18,776 bases of DNA from Paraglomus occultum (GCA_910592205.1 CAJVPJ010000698.1:1-18776), one strand, 5' to 3'. Shown: positions 1 through 9,629, numbered from the stretch's first letter. Numbers and translations are program-made. The notes: generated by a model from the sequence alone, not told the origin.

Positions 1-1
1 A

Positions 2-145
2 AAAGAGTCCGGCGTTAAACGTCCGGATTATCGAAAATCCGAATTAAAGGGAGACGAATTAACGGAAGTTGACTGTATTGTACTGAAGTATGTAAATCGC
101 TATTTTGATGTACTTGAAAAATTTGCATCTACGAACGACGTGTAA
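2..145 (+). CDS. 3' end of an unrecognised reading frame, cut by the window edge
   Basis: Frame 2 is open from the window edge to a TAA at 143-145, giving 47 residues. The stretch is charged and hydrophilic (it begins KESGVKRPDY and ends EKFASTNDV), unlike the AT-rich noise around it, so it may be the last exon of a gene starting outside the window. I do not recognise a family. Because a transposase remnant follows within 250 bases, it could equally be part of a decayed repeat. No polyadenylation signal stands out just downstream. Confidence 0.3.
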   Translation, partial: KESGVKRPDYRKSELKGDELTEVDCIVLKYVNRYFDVLEKFASTNDV

Positions 146-388
146 AATTTGCAACATCTTGCTTGCTTTAAAATGAGAAAACGATTCGAAAGGCACGTCC
201 TACAAGTAACAGCGTTGTATCTTGGTGTTGTAGAGAGAAATCGATCGTTGTTTGAAGAAGTAGACAATTTTAGGAATATATGGTAATATAATAATGACCA
301 TTGTATAGTACTTTACAAGCAATTGGTGTAACAAACCGATCATAGTACCATTATCTTTACATTCAAAATGGTGGGGTACTTTTAGACG
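146..388. other. no supported gene
   Basis: AT-rich sequence between the reading-frame tail and the transposase remnant. A 37-codon ATG frame near 173-286 (+) has no recognisable similarity. The 85-codon frame on the minus strand (200-457) overlaps the transposase remnant and looks like its antisense shadow. Confidence 0.4.
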
Positions 389-669
389 GTATGTCGAAAT
401 GGGAACAACGACCCTTTGCGTGTTTATTGTTGTAGAAGATGATATCTCTTCAACCAAATTTTGTAGCTCACTGCGAATTGAAATTTATTGAATGCTATTG
501 GGGAGCATGCACAAAATAATTGTAATTATACGTGTATTGGATTACAATTAACAGTTTCTCGCGCTCTCGATTCAATTAATTTAGTAACTATTCGTAGGTT
601 TGCGCGAAAACGTGGCGATATATGGATTTGTACAGACATGGTATTACAGGTCAATTAGCAGGATGCCGC
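389..669 (+). pseudogene. decayed DDE transposase, C-terminal part
   Basis: Three plus-strand frames read successive pieces of one DDE transposase in the expected order. First comes a Cys-Cys stretch at 389-439 (PLRVYCCRR), then from 439 a piece with QPNF and HCELKFIECYWGA, which carries the E of the DDE triad in the form HCEL-x-FIE-x-x-WG. From about 554 comes ALDSINLVTIRRFARK, and after a frame change near 611 WRYMDLYRHGITGQ, ending at TAA 667-669. Stops and at least two frameshifts break it, so it cannot make an active enzyme. Assignment rests on my memory of fungal transposases of the IS630/DDE_3 sort. The N-terminal half and terminal repeats were not found. Confidence 0.55.
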
Positions 670-1023
670 TAAATATATATTGCACGGAAAATCCCTGAAG
701 ATACATAAAATAAATTACGAACAAATTAATTCGATCCAACTTCTTATATAATAAACATATACTGTTCAATCTGCAACATTTATGTTAATGTCGAGTTTTA
801 CTTTATTCGAAATTTGAAGTGTCCGGACAAGTAATGTATTTCAAAATGAAACATTATAAAACTTATCAAAACGCATTGTGATTTTAGATATATATGTCAT
901 GTAATCTGTAAAGCAAAATTTCGGATTGCTTGGTCTTTAAATGATGCATTGTATCATAGCATCACGACACCACCTTCGCATCCCCAATGGACGTAATGAT
1001 TTTAATATTGTGCGTGGTTAATA
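670..1023. other. no supported gene
   Basis: AT-rich filler between two decayed elements. I see no open frame with coding character, no RNA gene and no clear repeat. Confidence 0.4.
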
Positions 1024-1472
1024 TTATATTAAGGCAGTTTTTGGCTTTTTGTTTGGACCACCCAGCATGGACGTTCGTTTCCACGTTTCTGACAGCAACT
1101 AGATAATATGGTAGAGAATCTTTTCTGCCTTTTTTTCATAGAAACTTGCCATAATAATATTCAACAACTTGGTCGCGATAACTTAAATTCTCCATCATTC
1201 GGTGTACATTCAAGGAAGTGCCATTTCTCCACTTCGATGACTATACCGAAACATCTTGAGATGGTATTTAATTCGCTGGCCAATCATTGCAACTTGTTAA
1301 CTGTACAAGAAATATGTGTCAATTAAATTTTCAGAAAGCTTACCCATTCTGCTCTCCCTTTTGACTATGCGCCCATCGCGTGCGTCTATTGCAAAATCGA
1401 CGAGGCCCTTCCGTTGATTTTCTCAATTAATTTTTCTGGTTAAATTTTGAAATCGTCCCAGAACCTGCCATG
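1024..1472 (-). pseudogene. decayed protein-coding remnant of a lineage-expanded fungal family
   Basis: The minus strand shows coding-like pieces in order but in different frames: SGTISKFN, then EKLIEKING, then KGLVDFAIDARDGRIVKRE. A donor-like GTAAGC and a short intron of 43 or 51 nt follow. After it come LASELNTISRCFGIVIEVEK and WHFLECTPNDGEFKLSRP, then VVEYYYGKF and YEKKAEKILYHII, and finally a Lys/Pro-rich tail ending at TAA 1024-1026. In-frame TGA and TAG codons occur where a Trp would fit, and several frameshifts are needed. The C-terminal pattern resembles, from memory, proteins present in many copies in Mucoromycota. Function is unknown. Confidence 0.5.
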
Positions 1473-1818
1473 CCTAAACGGACGTCAAGCGATTACGTAT
1501 TAATATTGACATGATTTCCGGTTTGATTTCGGTTATGCGTCCAAAATTCTGGTGAAACCGTAACACATTACACGATATACGTGTATTATCGATTAGTCAA
1601 GCATTTTAAAAATAAGCGCAACTATTAAGAAATTACACTATTACGGAAACTCGAGCGCTTTGAACACAAGAAATTTAAGGAATAAACAGAAGATGTCCCA
1701 TATATCGAAATGGTCGAGAAGATATTACATGATAAGCAATTACAAATTTTTCTTATTCTTTATTTCGTTTATAACCTGGTTCGGATCAGGCAGCAGCGTA
1801 AGCGTTAAAAAAGCGAGT
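1473..1818. other. spacer between two pseudogenes, no supported gene
   Basis: A possible upstream continuation of the 1024-1472 remnant can be read on the minus strand to about 1555, but with a stop and no recognisable motif. The plus-strand frame at 1660-1878 is the shadow of the next pseudogene. Nothing else is seen. Confidence 0.35.
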
Positions 1819-3093
1819 TTAGAAACGTCCATACCAGAATGGACATACTCGATGGCAATCACGCGTTTTGCTTACTAGTTTCCTAAACTTGGGTGTTTCG
1901 AGGGTATCGCGTTTGAATTCTGCCCTCATCGACTTCGACCCCGGACTACAAAGCTTGCTATATAACTCATTGTAGGTCTTGAGAAAGATTTCTCGAACTA
2001 TCAAAAGTGTCTCGAGTTCATCAACAAAGGATAGCATATCTTTTTTCGATGCTGGTACTGTAACTTGACCGATGTGCGACATAAAGTACGTTCCATATTT
2101 AAGATCCATTGTATAAAAATCGATCGTATACAGTATTCTACGAAACGGAACTGATTAGATCAGTCGCTACTAAAATCATTTATTTACATTAGTTCACTTG
2201 CCAACGCATTGGAAACCAATTATATTGACATCTGCACCTTTGTCAATCGAAAAATCAACATGAATATCCCAATTCGAATAAGGTCGTTACAATTTTTGTA
2301 TACATTGTTCTTCTGCGATGGTGGGCTGACTTCCCCGACAAATAGAACAACTACTGTTTGATGTTGAAGAACAATAGAGACAGCAAAATCCGGTTGCTTG
2401 CTTCGTCCTTCGAACTTTTTTAATTCACTTTCGATTAGAGCCGTATTGGGCCATTGCACAAGATGATTATCAGGATTATGTAATCAACGTGGCTTCGCTA
2501 GGCTCATTCCTAACTTTCTCATTAGGCAACGTTTCCAAACCTCGTAACACCATGAGACCTAAATTTTTCTTCAGTGACAGATTGTTTATGAGCTCTTGAT
2601 GAAACCAATCCATGGCACTGTCACGAGACTGCTTTGCTTTCTTTATTGCCGCCCGAAACTTTGATTCGCATTCTGAATTAAGAGTTACATTCCGAGGTGG
2701 AACAGTTTGCTGATGTATTTTATCAAGCAATTGTGAACCAAAAATATTAATCATTGTTTTTGAATGTGATCCAGGAACTAGTAAAATGATTGATGATAAA
2801 GACAGGATTTCGTGAATGTTGGATTCCACAAGTAAACCACCATTTTTTGAGATTTTAACTGATTCATTTTGCCATTGTCGAAACAGCTGAGACACATTGA
2901 TATTTCCTATTTTATAATCGTGTGGTTGCTCTTTGCTGTCGAAATAGAGATCTCCAACATCATCGACAATGAAATTATCTTCAACGTCTTTGTTCACGTC
3001 AATAGATGGATCATTGTCGAGGGAATATCCACCTCGTACAACGTTATACGGTGAAGGTGAAATAGAATCATCGTTGTTTGGTCTTTTAGCCAT
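1819..3093 (-). pseudogene. PD-(D/E)XK nuclease-like protein of a Mucoromycota-expanded family, broken
   Basis: Starts at ATG 3091-3093 and stays open for 205 codons (an acidic N-terminus, then a helical part with FRQWQNESVKISKNGG and MDWFHQELINN). It stops right after SEATLIT. The sequence resumes in another frame with HNPDNHLVQWPNTALIESEL, then KQPDFAVS and VVVLFVGEVSPPSQKNNVYK. The last two give a PD...E-x-x pattern like a PD-(D/E)XK core, with Ser where Lys is usual. A one-base frame loss follows IGIFM, after which DFSIDKGADVNIIGFQCVGK can be read. A 60-nt GT..AG intron (branch-like CTAAT) joins in frame to the last part (YTIDFYTMDLKYG ... LVSKTRDCHRVCPFWYGRF). The early stop, the apparent loss of residues there and the frameshift argue for a recent pseudogene or assembly errors. 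Family assignment is from memory; activity is unproven. Confidence 0.6.
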
Positions 3094-3207
3094 TCTCTCG
3101 TTATAAAAATCAAAATATGTTCGATTTCTTTGATGTGTAACAAATTCATTCTGATGATATAGACAGTGTTAGTATAGAATCAGGAAAACATTTGTCAGAC
3201 TATCTGG

Positions 3208-4111
3208 TCAATTTACTGATGTTTCTTGAATAATATTAGCAAGAGATTTGTGTTGTCGCTAAATAATTTGAAATGTCAACTATGGCATACAACACAAGCA
3301 TAGACACTTACTTCCAAACATGATTTCTTCTGCATAATTTCTAGTGCATCTTCAGAGTCGGCATGTCTCTTTTTGGCAATTCGGCATTTGTTGACATTTA
3401 ATTTTTTTGACACCGGCAGCAAAGTTTGGGCGATTGCATTCTGGGTAGTCGCCAAGCTAGAAAACGACGCAGCCAGATCTCGTTGTGGACTAAGTAGAGT
3501 TTCGATGGCATTCTTGTTATTATGCCATGCTGTTAGACTACATATACGTCCATTATTTACCCAACTTTATATGGCCTCTCACCTGTCTTTCAGCTTCCAG
3601 ATCTAAAAACACATGCTTGCGCTAGAGAGAACATCATTAGAACACGTCAGAAACAAGGGCTTGAACTCTGAAAGGTGGGACTGGATAGCTTGCGCGATTA
3701 CTACGGGGGCCTCACAGTCGGGCAGGTGACTCGTGCGATTACTACAGGAGCCCCATGCCTAGGACAAGACTCGCAGACGGGAGACTTGTTCCCACCACTA
3801 CGGAGTGGTCTTCACCTTCAGAAAGCATATGTAACGAGTTTTCTATTAAACTTACACGACGCTGGGTGCGAATATTTGCGAGTAATTCTTGCACACAACG
3901 GCTTAGAGTGCGCTCTGGTTCGTTCTCTGACTCCAATAACTTTTGTTGTTTTTCCAAATAGAGGAGATAGTCGGGCCACCCCAATTCCGGAGCACCTCGG
4001 AAGGAGTCTTAATGTACTTCATTTTCTGTAAGATAGTCGGCGTGCCAGAGGAGATTTCAGCATTCCACAAGTACGGAGATTGCATAAGGTGATCAAGGAC
4101 TCAAGCTCCAT
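3208..4111 (-). CDS. unrecognised coiled-coil-like protein of about 155-159 residues, five exons
   Basis: Proposed exons are 4075-4111, 3856-4007 (or 3856-3995), 3583-3621, 3312-3512 and 3208-3258, all in frame, with TGA at 3208-3210. Exons 2-5 are well supported. Exon 2 encodes ELGWPDYLLYLEKQQKLLES and ends at a consensus GTAAGT. Exon 3 encodes RKHVFLDLEAERQ. The 70-nt intron before exon 4 has a CTAAC branch site. Exon 4 is a 67-residue Ala/Leu/Ser/Lys-rich helix-prone segment, and exon 5 ends IIQETSVN. Exon 1 (MELESLITLCNL) is less sure because its donor GTACTT is weak. The first half is heptad-like, suggesting a coiled coil and a partner protein. I do not recognise the family. The stop lies about 115 bases upstream of the pseudogene start on the same strand. 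Confidence 0.6.
3680..3810. repeat. GC-richer intron segment with direct and inverted repeats
   Basis: This lies in the 234-nt intron 2 of the coiled-coil-like gene. GCGATTACTAC occurs twice, at 3694-3704 and 3735-3745. An imperfect inverted repeat pairs 3762-3772 with 3781-3792, and a 6-bp hairpin (ACCACT..AGTGGT) sits at 3794-3809. The base composition differs from the AT-rich surroundings, as expected for a small inserted element, but no target-site duplication was identified. Confidence 0.45.
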
Positions 4112-5131
4112 CAAAGGGGAGTGAGGGACACCCTTACCTGAACATCCATTTTCGCCAAGATGTTGCTAAAGAACTATAGTTACTAAAGCGCGTTGGAGAT
4201 TGATTTTCAATGTGAACGCGTTTTGTCGTAAATCATGTGAGAACTAAAAACTATGTAACACGTAATAGATCGAAAATGGTTATCAACTTTTTCTCTTTTC
4301 GATTTTTTAAAGAAACCCTTGACAGTCATAATAATGCAAACAAGAACCAACGTCTCTCAAGAAACCTCGGATGTCACTTGTGCCTCAACATTAGTTTTGT
4401 GGCTTTTCTCGGAGACTTAAATGATAAAAGATCTCCTACCACGTCACTAATTCTCTATATTCTCTATATTTCAACAAAAAATCACTTACAGTTATCAATT
4501 AATCTTTGTGCTTTCTCACGTCTTCCGTTTTAGCAATTATTTCGAGAGATAAAAAATATTCCTCAATTTTTGTCCAAACATTTTCAAATTACGTTTATCG
4601 AGAAAACCAAGAATGATTTATTCTGACCATCTTCGCTTGAAATATTTGTGCGGTATCTTTTTTGGACATTAAGGCGAAACATGATGAGTTGGAATCGCAA
4701 AAAACTCAAGAGTTTATCCATATTCAACTTCATACTTTAAATTCAGTGTTAGGCGTAGCCATGGTTGTGCAATTTAGAATTGTAAGCTTTTGTCGACTTT
4801 CGGGTTAGAAAATTGTTTATTAGCGAGATTAAAAAAGAGGAAAGGTAATAATCGCGCGACTGATGAAGAAATCAAATTACTGTATACTACCCACCTTTAT
4901 CATAGTGAGGTGTGCTTAATCCACAACAGCGTCTAGAAGTTTGTATACTTACGTAATGAACTGTGGGTGGGGTGCACGTAATCTAGGTAATCTTTGGGTG
5001 GTTATGTTGCTTTCAACGATGCACACATCACAAGACTTAATTGCTTATCGTTACCAAATTTAGAAACTGTATGTGTAATTCTGGTTTTATTGCTAGCTGC
5101 CCAAAAATCTCATTTTGCTTCAGCCGATACT
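4112..5131. other. 1-kb spacer between divergent genes, no supported gene
   Basis: This separates the minus-strand coiled-coil-like gene from plus-strand SF3B2 and should hold both promoters. On the minus strand, 4499-4669 reads as a coding-like frame (MSKKDTAQIF at one end, WTKIEEYFLSLEIIAKTEDV near the other) with two internal TAA codons, perhaps a gag-like or other decayed ORF. A 50-codon ATG frame overlaps it in another frame. Neither has a recognisable family. I see no RNA gene. Confidence 0.4.
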
Positions 5132-8100
5132 ATGGAGAACAAAGTTGCAACACTTACAACAGAGCAATCTCAAAGCAAAGGCGATATATCAAAAAAAAAA
5201 TGGCACTAAACCACAAGGGAAGAGCAGGCGCAAGAAAAAGAAGAAAGGAGTCAACAAAGAGAAGACAAAGGCAATTGCGATTGAGGTGGGTTTACTATTG
5301 CGATTTGTCAAGAGTTATATGTGATGATATTATCTCATGTACGCTCTTCTCATAGTACTTGTATGCCAGCGAACCGTCAATGATATATCAAGCGTTTACT
5401 GATTCTTACATACCTCCATCGCGTATGCTTTCTTCCACCAACAGAATAAGCAAACAAATGAATTTGAAGATCAAGAAGAAATAGAAATAGAGTATGTATC
5501 ACAACCATTGGATTTACCTAACGATCCTAACTTTGAAGAATTCTCAAAGGTTTTTGCCCATTTTCAGATTACCGCCGAAGAGACTGAGGTACTTTCAAAT
5601 CCTGTGCGCTGCTGCCTAGTAATTACCGTTAATGCTCTTCATATAATTTTATACATCTTACACTTGCAACTTATCAGACTCTAGCTGAACCGAAAGAGGA
5701 AGAAAAAGCAGAGACTCCTGCAGCCCTTACAGAGGCCAAAGTGAGCGATTCGGAAGATGAGAGTTCAATCAACTCGGACAGCGACAGGGGTGAGAAAGTA
5801 TCAAAGAAGAAGCTACGGAAATTGAATCGGTTGAGTGTGGCTCAACTGAAGCAGTTGGTTAAAAGACCGGAGGTTGTTGAGGTTGGTAAATGTAAACAAG
5901 GCTATGAGATTTAGGCGAGATGGTTTAATAAAATGGAACTAATGCCAAAGTTTTCACTTATTTAGTGGGTAGATGTGACAGCAGCAGACCCCAAATTACT
6001 TGTACATATCAAATCATACAGAAACACAGTTCCTGTTCCTCAACATTGGTCACAGAAGCGCAAGTACCTTCAAGGCAAGAGGGGAATTGAAAAGCCTGCC
6101 TTTGAATTGCCCGGTCAGTGGAGATTTATGCTCATGATTACAGCATAACATTTCGCAAATCGTATTTAATATCGGTTCGTTTATAATTCTTGCTAAAACT
6201 AACCTGCGCTTATCATAATTGCTATAGATTTTATCAAAGACACAGGTATAATGGAAATGCGCGAAGCAGTAAGAGAAAAAGAAGATGCTGCTAAACTCAA
6301 GCAGAAAACACGCGAAAGAGTGCAGCCCAAAATGGGGAAATTAGACATCGATTATCAGAAATTGCATGATGCTTTCTTCCGATTCCAGACTAGGCCTAAA
6401 CTTACCATTCACGGTGAACTGTATGATGATTCAAAATTCTTATGGCACAATCGCATTTTGATGTTATGACAAAATTGTTGATTTTCTTTATTATATTCCC
6501 CCGTCTCATTATTCTTCAAGTTACTATGAAGGGAAAGAGTTCGAAACTAAATTGAAAGAAAAGAAACCAGGACAGCTTTCTGAAGAATTAAAGGCAGCCT
6601 TGAACATGCCTCCACTAGCGCCACCCCCTTGGCTGATTGCTATGCAACGATATGGACCGCCACCGAGTTATCCTAATTTGAAGATACCCGGTTTAAATGC
6701 GCCCATACCTGAAGGGTAAGTTTGGAGGAAGTGGAAAAAGCAGATTAGTGGGAGGGGGATAAATAATATACGCATGTATTGATGCGAGGGTTTTATTCAC
6801 CAATTTTGACGTTTATTTGTTAGGGCACAGTGGGGTTTTCATCCTGGTGGATGGGGAAAACCGCCGGTTGATGAGGTAAGATATGTTAATTTAATAATTG
6901 GCAAAGACCGTACGGTTTTCCGTACTGATTTATTTTTTATTCTAGTACAATCGACCACTCTATGGAGATGTGTTTGGAACATATCAGCAGGAAATACCTT
7001 CCGAGGTTCGTATGTCTATGTCTGTACATATATTGGAATATACGTTTATTGATTTCTTTCTTGTACATCTAAAGATGGTCCAACCTATTGAGCGAAAACT
7101 ATGGGGAGAATATGAGCCAGAGGAAGATGGTATGGAGGTCATTTATTTGTCACATTCTTGTAACGGCGATTATTATGACCAAAGGAGAGCAAGGACGAAA
7201 ATATTGTGGAGATGGATCATTATTCTTAATGGTCTCTAATGACGTAACGACTTTTGCATTCACATTAACTTGCAAAAATGTTGTTCCCTTTTATTCTCCT
7301 TTCACATCATATTCCTGGCTTCAGAGTCAGAAGAGTCAGAAACAGAAGAAGAACAAGAAGAAGGTGTTGAAGAAGATGTCTCTTCTAAAGCCTTGCAAGA
7401 AGGACTAGTTACCCCAAGCGGGCTATCATCTGTTCCCAGTGGACTGGAGACACCTGATTACATTGAATTACGCAAGTATCAGAACGGGCCATCTGCCCCT
7501 GCGGCTGCTAATGTACCGCCTTCTTTGGCTAGTGGATTGGAGACGCCCGAAGTTATTGAACTGAGGAAGTATCAGAGGTATGAATTGCGGTTGTAAGGGA
7601 GAAATATGGAATTGGACATATCAACAAGTATATGATTATTCTGCTCATAATGTTGCGTTTTTTAAATAGAACGGAAGAAGAAGAGCCAAAACAATTATAT
7701 ACGGTTCTTCCGCAGAAAGAGACATCGATCACAGGGTTCATGGGGTCTCAACACGTATATGATATATCAAATGCCACTGGCACATCTAAAGGAACGAAGG
7801 TGAGCACGTCACAATCTATTTCACCAAACACCTCGATTGTAATCCTAATTTATTGTATATTGTTCAGCGCAAGGCAGTGGGAGCCGGAGTGGAAGTTGCA
7901 TTGGATCCGTCTGAAATGGCGAATCTTGACGAGGAGACTTTGCGTGCTAAATTTGACGAAGCCCAGGCGGTGAGAATTTTATCATTGATTCCTCCAACAA
8001 TGGTCGTCCGTTCCATGTCCTTACATATATTTTTTTGTTATTCTTTGCAGGCCAGCCGACCAGAAGGAGCTCATGAAGATCTCTCAGATATGGTCGCTGA

Positions 8101-8218
8101 GCATGCAAGCAAACAGGCTAAAAAGCGCCAGAAGATCGCAGATGCTAAAGCTGCAGCACGTGATGCTGGGTCTGGTGGACAGGGTACAACGAAGAAGTAC
8201 AAAGAGTTCAAATTCTAG
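5132..8218 (+). CDS. SF3B2: splicing factor 3B subunit 2 (SF3b145/Cus1), 13 exons
   Basis: A subunit of SF3b in the U2 snRNP, which in known systems helps anchor U2 at the branch site; nuclear. Exons: 5132-5285, 5445-5588, 5678-5881, 5966-6113, 6228-6420, 6521-6715, 6824-6875, 6946-7005, 7075-7129, 7325-7577, 7670-7799, 7868-7969, 8051-8218; about 618 residues. All junctions keep frame. Visible in order are a basic N-terminus (SRRKKKKKGVNKEKTKA), EEIEIEYV, and a DUF382 region with WVDVTAADPKLLVHIKSYRN and PVPQHWSQKRKYLQGKRGI. Next is the PSP domain (MPPLAPPPWLIAMQRYGPPP), then WGFHPGGWGKPPVDEYNRPL, an acidic stretch, QLYTVLPQKE, and the hallmark C-terminus DMVAEHASKQ..KKYKEFKF. Oddities: exon 1 is one base out of frame at an A10 run (5191-5200), and an ETP motif is duplicated. 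Confidence 0.96.
7438..7575 (+). repeat. tandem duplicated motif inside the SF3B2 coding sequence
   Basis: Two 15-codon copies at 7438-7482 and 7531-7575 encode SGLETPDYIELRKYQ and SGLETPEVIELRKYQ, repeated with a 31-codon period and separated by an Ala/Pro-rich linker. As I recall it, the human protein has one such motif (GMETPELIELRK). The DNA copies differ at many third positions, so the duplication is not recent. Confidence 0.75.
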
Positions 8219-8557
8219 ATTTTGTGATATGAAATTGAGAACGTGTCGTAGTTGGGAGTTTATGAGTGAACGAATTAAATGGGAATAAAGAAGCTTAGAA
8301 TAATGTTAATGCTGAAATTGTTCAGATCAACACGATTTGGTGGGTGAATATGATGAAAGTTTCCGCGGATTAACTTAAGGTCCCTATTATGATAGTAATA
8401 GGTACACTTATTAAATTCATTTACGATATTTTGCTTTATAAAGTTTTTCGCACTGAATTATAATGCTAGCGCCAGGACTTCAAATGTTTACATACTTATT
8501 ACTACGCTGAATATTTAGAAAGTAACCCACTCCACGTCACTTTTTTTGTTAAGAGAA
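8219..8557. other. 3' flank of SF3B2, no further gene seen
   Basis: AT-rich sequence with the polyadenylation signal at 8284 and no coding-like frame that I can support. Confidence 0.4.
8284..8289 (+). promoter_or_regulatory. polyadenylation signal AATAAA of SF3B2
   Basis: AATAAA lies 65 bases after the SF3B2 stop codon, at the expected spacing and strand. Confidence 0.5.
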
Positions 8558-8691
8558 CCTAATACTAGCGTCGATGTTGTTATTGTTGCACTCACAGCAC
8601 ATGAATATATACAAGCTACCCAGTCCTAATACTAGCGTCAATGTTGTTATTGTTGCACTCACAGCACATGAATATATACAAGCCACACAGT
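8558..8691. repeat. 67-bp tandem duplication
   Basis: Two adjacent copies, 8558-8624 and 8625-8691, each begin CCTAATACTAGCGTC and share a central CACTCACAGCACATGAATAT. They differ at three positions only. The duplication is non-coding and lies between the SF3B2 polyadenylation signal and the next gene. The high identity suggests a recent event such as slippage or unequal exchange. Confidence 0.9.
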
Positions 8692-8953
8692 CCCAATGCT
8701 ACCATTAATTCTAACATCTTTTCATTGGTAAAATTAAATCATTGGCGCTTCCAAGTTGACTATTTTTAGTGTAACTCCTCCATGGTTTCTATATGTCTTA
8801 TTATTATGCCATACACACTACGATACAGCACGAGGTTGTAAGTCACGGGTTCGTTTGTTAGCTCTCTGAGTGACACAACAGCTCCAAAAACTATTTAACC
8901 TCAAAAAGACTGAACACGCTTTTCGTCGTATATCTTATTTCAATGCCATAAGT
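8692..8953. other. upstream flank of the small CCHH protein gene
   Basis: The frame of the next gene stays open upstream of its ATG to about 8870 but contains no earlier ATG, so this is read as promoter and 5' leader. A sequence like ACGGGTTCG near 8846 is not part of a foldable tRNA. Confidence 0.35.
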
Positions 8954-9629
8954 ATGGATTATAATACTGCACACTCAAAATTCACCAGGACGTACTATGG
9001 TCCATGTGCGGTACCCATACACCACAGTGGACGAAAACGCTCAAGGAGCAATAGTCTGAACTCAGTTGAGCAACCGCAGGTACTGCTTACTACTTCATCA
9101 GTCACAATTCTGACTTCTATGGGTCATAATAATTAATATTATAAATTATAACACAGAAAAATATAAAAATATATAATCCTTCTGCTCGACTACGCTTATC
9201 TCCGGGGTATGCATCTTTGTCGTCGCTCTATGAAATAAGTGAACAAAGTAGGGGAGAACTACTTAGAGAGTTGAATACTAAAACCCAAGCAATGAGTGTG
9301 CAAGAGGATGTTGAGCTCATGGAATGCGATATATCACCTAATGATAATTTGGACGATAATACGGTGAGATTAGGTTTTACCATTAACCAGTGTCAAGTTA
9401 TTGTTATCCTAAATTAATGTGTGCACATTGACATTACTGTGATACTAAATAAAGTACCTTGTTGCAGATAAAACCAGAACCTTTCTGCGTTCGAACATGT
9501 TCACCTTTATCCAAATATTATCGAAACCGACAGGTTCAGCTACCGTATACAATGGGCTATCGTGACGATTGCGAAAAATGTCGACAGAGAGTACCCGGCC
9601 ATTATTCACATGTAATAACTACTAAATAG
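8954..9629 (+). CDS. unrecognised 164-residue protein with C-terminal CX2CX6HX2H motif
   Basis: Exons 8954-9079, 9157-9363 and 9468-9629 all join in phase 0, with donors GTACTG and GTGAGA and acceptors ACACAG and TTGCAG; TAG is at 9627-9629. The start is the first in-frame ATG. The N-terminus has an Arg/Ser patch (GRKRSRSNS) that could be a nuclear localisation signal. The middle is acidic (MSVQEDVELMECDISPNDN). The C-terminus reads PYTMGYRDDCEKCRQRVPGH followed by YSH, a compact possible zinc site (two Cys, two His). The density of conserved-looking Tyr, Gly, Pro, Cys and His residues suggests the C-terminus is the functional part. I believe similar C-termini exist in other fungi but cannot name the family. 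Nuclear or regulatory function is inference. Confidence 0.7.

Noticed and set aside
200-457. 85-codon minus-strand ORF
   Set aside because: Antisense to the transposase remnant, with no coding character of its own.
3675-4031. 118-codon plus-strand ORF
   Set aside because: Shadow of the minus-strand exon encoding ELGWPDYLLYLEKQQ and of its intron.
4138-4149. ATG GAT GTT CAG followed by a good GTAAGG donor as first exon of the coiled-coil-like gene
   Set aside because: It ends in phase 0, but every usable acceptor before ELGWPD needs phase 1, so the frame fails.
4237-4533. 98-codon plus-strand ORF
   Set aside because: Low-complexity AT-rich composition with no motif; the minus strand looks slightly more coding-like.
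8835-8880. Possible tRNA because of GGGTTCG
   Set aside because: No matching acceptor, D or anticodon arms.
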